A stretch of DNA of 64,000 bases, taken from NCBI GenBank assembly GCA_000342265.1, contig CP004348.1, positions 1,302,001 to 1,366,000 on the forward strand, written 5' to 3'. Positions 56,520 through 64,000 of this stretch are shown here, one piece after another. Below the pieces are notes generated by a model. That model did not search any database. It was given only the letters and a program-made list of their open reading frames with translations, and was not told the DNA's origin. A program made the position numbers and the translations under genes. Each line of letters starts with the position of its first letter. The stretch's first letter is position 1. Source of the DNA: a beta proteobacterium CB. GTDB lineage: Bacteria; Pseudomonadota; Gammaproteobacteria; Burkholderiales; Burkholderiaceae.

Positions 56520-56897
56520 GTGAAGCTTCAATCTGACCCCCATTCCGGAGCCAATACGATCACCGGTTACGGTGATGGCTATATCGAGATCAATAAGATC
56601 CCCTATAGTCACGCGGTTTTATTGAGCTCGGATGGCGAAATCCTCGAGTGGGCCGTCAAGTCTTTTGAGGAGCTGAGTCCAGCAGATTTCACTCAAATGG
56701 CCACTCTCAAGCCTGAATTAATCATTATTGGCACCGGCAAACGCCAGCGCTTCCCTAAACCAGAGCTTTTAAAAACCCTCATTGACGCCAAGCTTGGCTT
56801 TGAGGTTATGGATTCTCAAGCCGCTTGTCGCACTTACAACATTCTTGTTGGCGAAGGTCGCCAGGTTCTGCTTGCCCTGATCGTGGAAGCCGTCTAA
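56520..56897 (+). CDS. Mth938-like (DUF498) domain protein
   Basis: The 125-residue protein starts with GTG (MKLQSDPHSGANTITGYGDG) and has the family core LKPELIIIGTGKRQRFPKPE and GFEVMDSQAACRTYNILVGE. Function is unsettled; related NDUFAF3 proteins aid complex I assembly in mitochondria. Its TAA overlaps the next ATG in TAATG, so it is translated with arnT and may be the first gene of the arn operon. Confidence 0.85.
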   Translation: MKLQSDPHSGANTITGYGDGYIEINKIPYSHAVLLSSDGEILEWAVKSFEELSPADFTQMATLKPELIIIGTGKRQRFPKPELLKTLIDAKLGFEVMDSQAACRTYNILVGEGRQVLLALIVEAV

Positions 56898-58591
56898 TGC
56901 AGTTTGGCCAAATTCGGCAGTCCAGCGCCCTCAACCCAGTGTCTATTTTGATTCTGGTCTTAATCTATGCCCTGTTCTGGTTCGGCACTCTCGATTACCG
57001 CCACCTCATTCCTTCTGACGAAGGACGTTATGCCGAGATTGCGCGGGAGATGCTCGTCACTGGAGATTGGGTTACCCCCCGCTACAACGGCTACAAGTAT
57101 TTTGAAAAACCCCCATTACAAATTTGGGCTACTGCCACTGCCTTTAATTTTTTTGGTATCGGCGATTGGCAAGCGCGCTTGTGGACTGCACTGACTGGTT
57201 TTCTAACAATTGCATTTATTGGTTTTACTGGCGCACGCGTCTATAGCGCACGAGCAGGCTGGTTAGCGGCTATTGCTTTGGCATCTAGCCCGATGTGGGT
57301 GATTGGCGGGCATATCAACTCACTTGATATGGGATTGTCCGCATTTTTAGTTGCCGCACTCTGCAGTCTTCTGTTGGCACAAACCGCTCATAACTCTAGC
57401 GAAACCAGAAAATGGATGTGGGCCTGCTGGACCTTCATGGCATTGGCGACCTTATCTAAGGGTGTGATTGGGGTGGCTATCCCCGGAATGGTCTTCATTG
57501 TGTATTCCATTACAGCGTGGGACTGGAAAATCTGGAAGCGACTACACATTATCAGTGGCACGATTTTATTTTTAGCGATCACTGCACCTTGGTTTGTTCT
57601 GGTAGCGCAACGCAATCCAGAATTTCTAGAGTTCTTTTTTATTCATGAGCACCTGCAACGTTTTACGCAAACTGCCCACAGTAGAACGGGTCCAATTTAT
57701 TACTTCATCCCACTGCTACTCCTTGGCTTTTTGCCATGGATTGCACAAACTCCTGGGGCCCTTACTCAGGCATGGCGAGAACGTAATCGCCAGTTCTCCA
57801 GCGGATGGTTACTGACCTGTTGGTTTGCCGTGATCATGGGTTTCTTTAGCGTCTCTCAATCGAAATTACCGGGCTACATCATCCCAGTCTTTCCGGCATT
57901 AGCAATGATTGTTGGTCATCGCCTAGACCGTAATCTCGGTTTTAGCAATTCACTGGGAGTGCCCTGGAAATTACAAGCCCTCTTCTTTGCAATCTTGGGT
58001 GGCGTTGGATTTTTCTTTTTAGGTGAGGTTGGCAAACAAGCTAGGCCGGATGAGATTGAATCCTATGCCCAATACACCTATTGGATTATTGCAGCACTCA
58101 TTGCATTGATTTCACTCAGCCTCCTAGCATTCATGCAAAGCAAACGCAATGGCTTGAGCAGCATCACCAGTTTTGCTACCGGCTTTTTTCTGTGCGCAAT
58201 CATTGCAGGCACGGGTCATGAAACTCTCGGTCGCGCAGTCTCAGGCATCGATTTAGTGGAGAAAGTTAAGGCGGGCATTCCAGAGAAGGTGAACTTCTAT
58301 TCAGTAAGGATCCTGGATCACACAGTGCCTTTCTATTTAGGCAGAACCATGATCATGGTGGAATCTCCAGATGAACTGGAGTTTGGCGTGAAACAGGAGC
58401 CCCAATTGTGGCTTCCTACCTTTGAAGCTTTTATCGAGCGCTGGAAAGAAGATCACGCGGCTTATGCATTGATGGTTCCAGAGCAATTTATCGAGCTACA
58501 AAAATTAAACGTCCCCATGGAAGAAGTGGGAAGAGATTCACGGCGCGTCATTGTTAAGCACCCAGAATCACCAAGTAGCTCTGCACAATAA
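56897..58591 (+). CDS. arnT: Lipid A aminoarabinose transferase ArnT
   Basis: ArnT is an inner-membrane GT39/GT83 glycosyltransferase that moves L-Ara4N from undecaprenyl phosphate to lipid A on the periplasmic side. The 564-residue protein has about 12 helices, the first-loop acidic motif LIPSDEGRYAEIAREM with the catalytic Asp/Glu, TGDWVTPRYNGYKYFEKPP and a soluble C-terminal part. I start at 56897, overlapping the previous stop, since the longer frame reads through the upstream gene. The arnB-arnC-arnA-arnD genes follow. Confidence 0.9.
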   Translation: MQFGQIRQSSALNPVSILILVLIYALFWFGTLDYRHLIPSDEGRYAEIAREMLVTGDWVTPRYNGYKYFEKPPLQIWATATAFNFFGIGDWQARLWTALTGFLTIAFIGFTGARVYSARAGWLAAIALASSPMWVIGGHINSLDMGLSAFLVAALCSLLLAQTAHNSSETRKWMWACWTFMALATLSKGVIGVAIPGMVFIVYSITAWDWKIWKRLHIISGTILFLAITAPWFVLVAQRNPEFLEFFFIHEHLQRFTQTAHSRTGPIYYFIPLLLLGFLPWIAQTPGALTQAWRERNRQFSSGWLLTCWFAVIMGFFSVSQSKLPGYIIPVFPALAMIVGHRLDRNLGFSNSLGVPWKLQALFFAILGGVGFFFLGEVGKQARPDEIESYAQYTYWIIAALIALISLSLLAFMQSKRNGLSSITSFATGFFLCAIIAGTGHETLGRAVSGIDLVEKVKAGIPEKVNFYSVRILDHTVPFYLGRTMIMVESPDELEFGVKQEPQLWLPTFEAFIERWKEDHAAYALMVPEQFIELQKLNVPMEEVGRDSRRVIVKHPESPSSSAQ

Positions 58592-58605
58592 TTCTTAAGG
58601 CTCCC

Positions 58606-59778
58606 ATGTCAGTTATACAAAACTCCTTGCCTTTTATTCCTTTTACGCGTCCACACTTCAATCAAGAAACGATTGATGCGGTTGCAGAAGTATTGCGCTC
58701 TGGATGGGTAACCTCAGGACCCAAACTAGCGGAGTTTGAAGTTGCCCTGAGCGAATACTTTGGCGGTCGTCCTGTACGCTGTTTTGCCAATGGCACTGCC
58801 ACCATGAAAATCGCCCTACAGGTTGCCGGCATTGGCTCTGGCGATGAGGTGATTACCACCCCGATCTCCTGGGTAGCGACGTCTAATGTCATTCTAAGCG
58901 TGGGTGCAACACCTGTGTTTGTCGACATTGATCCCGTCACTCGCAACATTGATTTAAATAAGTTGGCCGCAGCCATTACAGCGAAGACGCGCGCCATCAT
59001 GCCAGTCTATTTAGCCGGGCTACCAGTCAATATGGATCAACTCTATGACTTGGCCAAGCAGTACAAGCTGCGCGTGATTGAAGATGCAGCGCAAGCATTT
59101 GGATCACAGTGGAAAGGTCAAAAGATTGGCAGCATTGGCGATCTTGTGAGCTTTAGTTTTCAGGCAAATAAAAATTTGTCGACTGTTGAAGGCGGCTGCC
59201 TGGTACTCAACAATGTTGAGGAAGCGAAGCTCGCAGAGAAGTTTCGTCTTCAAGGTCTCACACGCCAAGGCATGGACGGCATGGATGTTGACGTGCTTGG
59301 TGGTAAGGATAATTTAACTGACGTCAACGCGGTCATCGGCATACATCAACTAAAACAGTTACCAGCATTTCAGGCGCGTAGAAGTGCGTTGGCCAGACAG
59401 TACTTCGATGCGATTCATACTGAAATGAAATCCGCCGACATAGCCAACCTCAAGCTAGAACTGCCAGTAGAAAACTTCACTGACAGCAACTGGCACATGT
59501 TCCAGGTCGTACTGCCTCTTGAGCAATTGCATGTGGATCGTGCACAGGTGATGACTGAACTCAAAGAGTTAGGCATTGGCACTGGTGTTCATTACCCCGC
59601 CATTACTAGATTTACGCTTTATCAAGAACTGGGCTACAAAGTTGAAGCTACTCCAGTGGCGGAGCGTATTGGTCGCTCCATTTTGACTCTTCCCCTCTTT
59701 CCAGGGATGGCGGATGAAGATATTGGCCGAATAGCCAATGCTTTAGTTGGAATTCTGAAGAAACACCGCAAAAACTAG
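58606..59778 (+). CDS. arnB: UDP-4-keto-pentose aminotransferase ArnB
   Basis: The 390-residue DegT/DnrJ/EryC1-type aminotransferase makes UDP-L-Ara4N from the ketopentose product of ArnA. It has LRSGWVTSGPKLAEFE, EVITTPISWVATSNVI, VIEDAAQAFGSQWKGQKIG and the PLP lysine in SFQANKNLSTVEGG. It starts 14 bases after arnT. Context fixes the assignment among related sugar aminotransferases. Confidence 0.9.
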   Translation: MSVIQNSLPFIPFTRPHFNQETIDAVAEVLRSGWVTSGPKLAEFEVALSEYFGGRPVRCFANGTATMKIALQVAGIGSGDEVITTPISWVATSNVILSVGATPVFVDIDPVTRNIDLNKLAAAITAKTRAIMPVYLAGLPVNMDQLYDLAKQYKLRVIEDAAQAFGSQWKGQKIGSIGDLVSFSFQANKNLSTVEGGCLVLNNVEEAKLAEKFRLQGLTRQGMDGMDVDVLGGKDNLTDVNAVIGIHQLKQLPAFQARRSALARQYFDAIHTEMKSADIANLKLELPVENFTDSNWHMFQVVLPLEQLHVDRAQVMTELKELGIGTGVHYPAITRFTLYQELGYKVEATPVAERIGRSILTLPLFPGMADEDIGRIANALVGILKKHRKN

Positions 59779-59809
59779 TATCGAGAGCGGAATCAGGCAA
59801 AATTGCAGC

Positions 59810-60781
59810 ATGACTGCAAATTTAGTTTCCCAAGCCTGCAATCCCATGCTTAGCATTGTTATCCCCGTCTATAACGAGGAAGATGGCCTCCAAGCGCTCT
59901 TTGACCGCTTATATCCAGCGCTTGATGCAGTAGCGACTAAACGCAAGCTGGCCTATGAAGTGGTGTTTGTGAATGATGGCAGCAAAGATCGCTCTGCTGG
60001 CATCCTAGCCAAACAAGTTGAACTCCGCCCTGATGTGACTCGTGCAGTGTTATTTCATAGCAACTTTGGTCAGCATATGGCGATCATGGCTGGCTTTGAA
60101 TACTCTCGCGGCGAATACATCATCACACTGGATGCAGACCTGCAGAATCCCCCAGAGGAAATTGATGCCCTAACTCATGAGCTACTCCAGGGTCATGACT
60201 ATGTTGGCACCATTCGTGCAGATCGTCGCGATAGCTTCTTCAGAAAATTTGCCTCACGCGCAATGAATCATTTGCGCGAGAAAATTACTCGCATCACCAT
60301 GACCGATCAAGGCTGTATGCTGCGTGGCTACAGCCGTCGCATTGTTGATCTCGTGCGTCAATGTGATGAGAGCAATACATTTATTCCAGCGTTGGCTTAC
60401 ACCTTCGCATCAAATCCTACTGAAATCAGCGTCAAGCATGAAGAACGTTTTGCTGGTGAATCTAAATACAGCTTGTACCAGCTCATTCGCTTGAACTTTG
60501 ATTTAGTGACTGGTTTCTCTGTGATGCCTTTGCAGATCTTCTCAATCCTGGGAATGTTGCTGGCAATGGCTGCGGGTAGCCTGTTTATCTACCTGCTAGT
60601 TCGCCGCTTCGTTTTAGGTGCTGAGGTTGAAGGGGTTTTCACGCTCTTCGCTCTTACCTTCTTCTTAATTGGCGTAATGCTATTTGGTCTTGGCCTACTC
60701 GGCGAATACATTGGCCGCATCTACCAACAGGTTCGCGAGCGTCCACGCTATGTTGTGCAAACTGTTTTAGAGAAAAAATAA
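59810..60781 (+). CDS. arnC: Undecaprenyl-phosphate Ara4FN transferase ArnC
   Basis: The 323-residue GT2 enzyme transfers formylated Ara4N to undecaprenyl phosphate. It has SIVIPVYNEEDGLQALFDRL, FVNDGSKDRSAGIL, the DxD-like ITLDADLQNPPEEIDALT and two C-terminal transmembrane helices (about residues 235-300). The next gene starts directly after its stop codon. Confidence 0.93.
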   Translation: MTANLVSQACNPMLSIVIPVYNEEDGLQALFDRLYPALDAVATKRKLAYEVVFVNDGSKDRSAGILAKQVELRPDVTRAVLFHSNFGQHMAIMAGFEYSRGEYIITLDADLQNPPEEIDALTHELLQGHDYVGTIRADRRDSFFRKFASRAMNHLREKITRITMTDQGCMLRGYSRRIVDLVRQCDESNTFIPALAYTFASNPTEISVKHEERFAGESKYSLYQLIRLNFDLVTGFSVMPLQIFSILGMLLAMAAGSLFIYLLVRRFVLGAEVEGVFTLFALTFFLIGVMLFGLGLLGEYIGRIYQQVRERPRYVVQTVLEKK

Positions 60782-61651
60782 TTGCACGCAGTCGTCTTTG
60801 CTTATCACGATGTTGGGGTTAATTGCCTCAAAGCATTACTGAATGCCGGTATACAAATTGATCTGGTGGTAACTCATCAAGATGACCCCAATGAGAATGT
60901 CTGGTTTGGGAGTGTTGCTAAGCTTTGTGAGGAAAAAGAGATTCCTTGCATCACACCAAGTGCAAATCAGTTGATGGATCTTGTGCCGGAGATTCGGAAG
61001 CTAGCACCCGATTACCTCCTCTCTTTCTACTACCGTCACATGATTCCGGCTGAGCTCTTGGCCTGCGCCAAAATTGCCGCATTGAATATGCACGGATCAT
61101 TACTGCCAAAGTATCGTGGCCGCGCTCCGGTCAATTGGGCCATTCTTCATGGAGAAACTGAAACTGGTGCCACATTGCACATCATGGAAGTCAAGCCAGA
61201 TGCGGGCGATATCGTCGGGCAATCTGCAGTCTCTATTGGTCCCAATGAAACCGCAACAGATGTTTTTGGCAAAGTTAGCCAAGCAGCCATTACTGTCATG
61301 AACCAAGTTCTGCCGGAACTTGCTCAAGGTCACATCCCCAGAAAGCCGAATAATCTAGCTCAAGGAAGCTATTTTGGAGGTCGAAAGCCTGCGGATGGGC
61401 AAATTCTGTGGCATCAGACAGCTCAGCAGGTTCACAACCTCGTCAGAGCCGTTGCACCCCCTTATCCCGGGGCTTTTACCGACTGGCAAGGTCAGCGCAT
61501 GATCGTAGCCCGTACGAGCCTAGAAGGGCCATTTCCGGGGCAGCTAGATCTTCGAGCTTCCGGCATCCAAGTGGTTGATAATCAGGTATTCGGCGTTTGC
61601 GGCGACCAAAGAGCAGTAGCGATACTGGACTGGTTCCCAACAAACAGCTAA
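60782..61651 (+). CDS. arnA: UDP-Ara4N formyltransferase (ArnA N-terminal half as a separate protein)
   Basis: The 289-residue protein has the formyltransferase fold with the catalytic N-H-D set: NMHGSLLPKYRGRAPVNWAI, GATLHIMEVKPDAGDIVGQ, and a C-terminal domain. In E. coli this is fused to the decarboxylase in one 660-residue ArnA; here it is alone. It starts with TTG immediately after arnC, so its start depends on coupled translation. Confidence 0.9.
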   Translation: MHAVVFAYHDVGVNCLKALLNAGIQIDLVVTHQDDPNENVWFGSVAKLCEEKEIPCITPSANQLMDLVPEIRKLAPDYLLSFYYRHMIPAELLACAKIAALNMHGSLLPKYRGRAPVNWAILHGETETGATLHIMEVKPDAGDIVGQSAVSIGPNETATDVFGKVSQAAITVMNQVLPELAQGHIPRKPNNLAQGSYFGGRKPADGQILWHQTAQQVHNLVRAVAPPYPGAFTDWQGQRMIVARTSLEGPFPGQLDLRASGIQVVDNQVFGVCGDQRAVAILDWFPTNS

Positions 61652-61697
61652 CAAATTAAAAGTAGCACTTTTTAGATTAAAAAACGAGGCAGTAGAG

Positions 61698-62744
61698 ATG
61701 AAAAAAGTACTCATTCTTGGCGTAAACGGTTTTATTGGTCACCACCTGTCCAAGCGCATTCTAGAGACAACCGATTGGGATGTCTATGGCATGGATATGC
61801 AAAACGATCGCCTTGGTGATTTAGTAAATCATCCCCGTATGCATTTCTTTGAGGGTGACATCACTATCAATAAGGAATGGGTTGAATATCACATTCGTAA
61901 ATGCGACGTTATTTTGCCTTTGGTAGCAATTGCGACACCAGCCACTTATGTTCAGCAGCCATTAAAAGTATTTGAGCTCGACTTCGAAGCCAATTTACCA
62001 ATCGTGCGCTCAGCCGTTAAGTACAAAAAGCATTTGGTATTTCCATCTACTTCCGAAGTCTATGGCATGTGTGAAGACGGTGAATTTGATCCCGCTAAAT
62101 CCAATATGGTTTACGGTCCAATCAATAAGCCACGCTGGATCTACGCTTGCTCCAAGCAATTGATGGACCGCGTGATCTGGGGTTACGGTATGGAAGGTCT
62201 GCGCTTTACCCTCTTCCGCCCATTTAACTGGATTGGCCCTGGTCTAGATAGCATCTACACACCAAAAGAAGGCTCTTCTCGCGTAGTGACCCAGTTTTTA
62301 GGTCATATCGTTCGTGGTGAATCTATTAATGTGGTTGATGGTGGCGCACAGAAACGTGCTTTTACTTATGTTGATGACGGAATTGATGCCCTCATGCGCA
62401 TCATCGACAACAAAGATGGTGTTGCTAACGGCAAGATCTATAACATCGGCAATCCAAAGAATAATCATTCTATTCGCGAACTTGCCAATCAGATGTTAGA
62501 GATTGCTCGCAGTATTCCAGAGTACGCAAAGACAGCCAATGAAGTGAAGATCGTAGAAACCACCTCCGGCGCTTACTACGGCGAAGGCTATCAAGACGTT
62601 CAAAACCGCGTTCCTGCAATTGACAACACGATGAGTGAGTTGGGCTGGAAGCCAACTACCAATATGAGCGATGCCCTGAAAAATATTTTCGAAGCCTATC
62701 GCGAGGATGTGGAAAAAGCACGTCACTTGGTTGATAACGAATAA
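61698..62744 (+). CDS. arnA: UDP-glucuronate oxidative decarboxylase (ArnA C-terminal half as a separate protein)
   Basis: The 348-residue SDR enzyme oxidises and decarboxylates UDP-glucuronate to the UDP-4-ketopentose. It has VLILGVNGFIGHHLSKRILE for NAD binding, the YxxxK in RWIYACSKQLMDR, STSEVYGMCEDGEFD, and FRPFNWIGPGLDSIY, all as in ArnA. A GAGGCAGTAGAG ribosome binding site precedes its ATG 46 bases after the formyltransferase gene. Confidence 0.93.
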   Translation: MKKVLILGVNGFIGHHLSKRILETTDWDVYGMDMQNDRLGDLVNHPRMHFFEGDITINKEWVEYHIRKCDVILPLVAIATPATYVQQPLKVFELDFEANLPIVRSAVKYKKHLVFPSTSEVYGMCEDGEFDPAKSNMVYGPINKPRWIYACSKQLMDRVIWGYGMEGLRFTLFRPFNWIGPGLDSIYTPKEGSSRVVTQFLGHIVRGESINVVDGGAQKRAFTYVDDGIDALMRIIDNKDGVANGKIYNIGNPKNNHSIRELANQMLEIARSIPEYAKTANEVKIVETTSGAYYGEGYQDVQNRVPAIDNTMSELGWKPTTNMSDALKNIFEAYREDVEKARHLVDNE

Positions 62745-62756
62745 GCACAGAGGTTC

Positions 62757-63674
62757 ATGGCTAAGATTGCACTCAAAGTAGACGTTGATACCTTACGCGG
62801 TACCAAAGAAGGCGTCCCCAATCTAGCGCGGACGCTTGAGCGTTTTGGTCTCAAAGCGACTTTCTTATTCAGCTTAGGCCCTGACCATACCGGCTGGGCC
62901 CTTAAGAGGGTCTTTAGGCCCGGGTTTCTAAAGAAAGTGAGCCGCACTTCAGTTGTTGAGCACTACGGCATTAAGACTCTGCTCTACGGCGTCCTTCTTC
63001 CCGGACCCGATATTGGTAAACAGGCTGCTGCCGAAATGCGTGCAATCGATTTAGCAGGCCATGAGACTGGTATCCACACTTGGGATCATGTGGCTTGGCA
63101 GGATGCTGTACGTAATCGCGATGCCCAATGGACTAAAGCGCAGATGCAAAAAAGCTGGTATCGTTTTGTGAAGATCTTTGGCCACCCACCAGTTACTTAT
63201 GGCGCTGCCGGCTGGCAAATGAATGAGGCAGCTTTTGAGCAACTCGATCAATGGGGTATTAAATATTCTTCGGATGGCAGAGCCCAACCCAATTTGATGC
63301 CCTATCGTTTTGAACTACCCTCAGGCAAAGCAAAGCATGTTCAGTATCCAACGACCTTGCCTACTTTTGATGAGTTGATTGGCATTGATGGCGCCGATGA
63401 GTTTGGCGCTGTGAAGAGACTCCTTGAAATCACCCAAAGCAATCCCAACGACCAAGTATTTACCTTGCATGCCGAGCTTGAAGGCCAAAAGTTGCTTCCA
63501 GCCTTTGAGCAATTGCTCGCAGGGTGGCTAAACCAAGGTCATGACCTGGTCACTATGGGCGAACTACATCAATCCTGGGAAGCCACTAAGCAACTCGATA
63601 AAATAGCGGTACAGCCGGTCACTTGGGGTGAAATCCCCAACCGAAGTGGCGAACTGATTTTGCAAGCAGCTTAA
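62757..63674 (+). CDS. arnD: Undecaprenyl-phosphate Ara4FN deformylase ArnD
   Basis: The 305-residue polysaccharide-deacetylase-fold enzyme removes the formyl group from lipid-linked Ara4FN. It has LKVDVDTLRGTKEGVPNLAR (metal-binding Asp), GHETGIHTWDHVAWQD (HxxxH region with His and Asp) and FTLHAELEGQKLLPAFEQLL. It starts 12 bases after the decarboxylase gene and ends the arn set in this window. No arnE or arnF is seen. Confidence 0.92.
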   Translation: MAKIALKVDVDTLRGTKEGVPNLARTLERFGLKATFLFSLGPDHTGWALKRVFRPGFLKKVSRTSVVEHYGIKTLLYGVLLPGPDIGKQAAAEMRAIDLAGHETGIHTWDHVAWQDAVRNRDAQWTKAQMQKSWYRFVKIFGHPPVTYGAAGWQMNEAAFEQLDQWGIKYSSDGRAQPNLMPYRFELPSGKAKHVQYPTTLPTFDELIGIDGADEFGAVKRLLEITQSNPNDQVFTLHAELEGQKLLPAFEQLLAGWLNQGHDLVTMGELHQSWEATKQLDKIAVQPVTWGEIPNRSGELILQAA

Positions 63675-63716
63675 CTGGCATCAGAATACGTAATATATAA
63701 AATTAGAGAGATCATC

Positions 63717-64000
63717 ATGACAGTAGAAATTGGTAAGCCAATACCCCAGTGCGCAATCCCAGCAACATCGGGTTTAACTTTTACGCCGGATTCAGCTAAA
63801 GGCAAAAAACTGGTTATCTACTTTTACCCAAAAGATATGACTCCGGGTTGCACGGCCGAGTCTGGTGAATTCCGAGACAATATTGATGCTTTCACTCAAG
63901 CCAATACATTGATCGTTGGCGTATCTCGGGATAGCCTTAAGTCGCACGATAACTTCCGCAGCAAACTTGAGCTGCCATTTGAACTCGTTGCCGATACTGA
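63717..64000 (+). CDS. bcp: Bcp-type peroxiredoxin (5' part, runs off the window)
   Basis: The 94 visible residues start MTVEIGKPIPQCAIPATSG and have the peroxidatic cysteine in PKDMTPGCTAESGEFRDNI and the strand IVGVSRDSLKSHDNF. Typical Bcp has a resolving Cys five residues after the first (CxxxxC); here that position is Gly (CTAESG), so a different resolving partner is needed. It follows arnD by 42 bases and may be cotranscribed. Confidence 0.88.
   Translation, partial: MTVEIGKPIPQCAIPATSGLTFTPDSAKGKKLVIYFYPKDMTPGCTAESGEFRDNIDAFTQANTLIVGVSRDSLKSHDNFRSKLELPFELVADT

Overview
The window is a dense stretch of bacterial chromosome with moderate GC content and short spacers. Its gene content and gene order (recJ-prfB-lysS, iscR-iscS-iscU-iscA-hscB-hscA-fdx, an alaA-like gene followed by hom-thrC-moeA-moaD-moaE, orphan Bug-type receptor, phaZ, DUF1841 beside nth) point to a betaproteobacterium of the Burkholderiales. 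A Polynucleobacter-like freshwater organism is the best guess, but this is inferred from content, not from a marker tree. I see no rRNA, tRNA, CRISPR array, prophage or insertion sequence.

Layout. 1-6.4 kb: end of recJ, prfB with an intact programmed +1 frameshift, lysS, three small minus-strand genes, and an NADPH-flavodoxin/ferredoxin reductase. 6.4-12 kb: a minus-strand operon comC-suyA-suyB-GntR regulator-YeiH exporter, divergent from a Bug-type binding protein; together they look like a 3-sulfolactate degradation unit that yields pyruvate and sulfite. 12-18.4 kb: an unusual operon frdB-frdD/C-fumarase alpha-fumarase beta-frdA-tauE, divergent from a LysR regulator; its flavoprotein has Cys where the covalent-FAD His normally sits, and tauE has no ATG, GTG or TTG start. 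18.5-25.6 kb: two exported proteins, then the Isc iron-sulfur assembly operon with a recognisable IscR site. 25.6-32.3 kb: uvrB, an aromatic aminotransferase, an intracellular PHA depolymerase, a soluble RnfB-like ferredoxin, nth, DUF1841.

32.3-36.5 kb holds the most notable system: senB (selenosugar synthase) on the plus strand converging on a minus-strand set senA-selD/senC-egtD. This is a compact and apparently complete selenoneine pathway: EgtD makes hercynine, SelD makes selenophosphate, SenB makes the selenosugar, and SenA joins them.

36.6-45.5 kb: HIT protein, isocitrate lyase with a repeated palindromic motif upstream, MFS transporter, clpB behind a heat-shock promoter, GIY-YIG nucleases, TPR protein, and an Rrf2 regulator lacking the IscR cysteine triad. 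45.6-50.4 kb: small and poorly characterised genes plus an AlkB-like dioxygenase and a renalase-like flavoprotein. 50.4-56.4 kb: molybdopterin genes and the homoserine/threonine branch. 56.5-63.7 kb: a full lipid A aminoarabinose (Ara4N) operon arnT-arnB-arnC-arnA(formyltransferase)-arnA(decarboxylase)-arnD with ArnA split into two proteins. A peroxiredoxin gene runs off the end.
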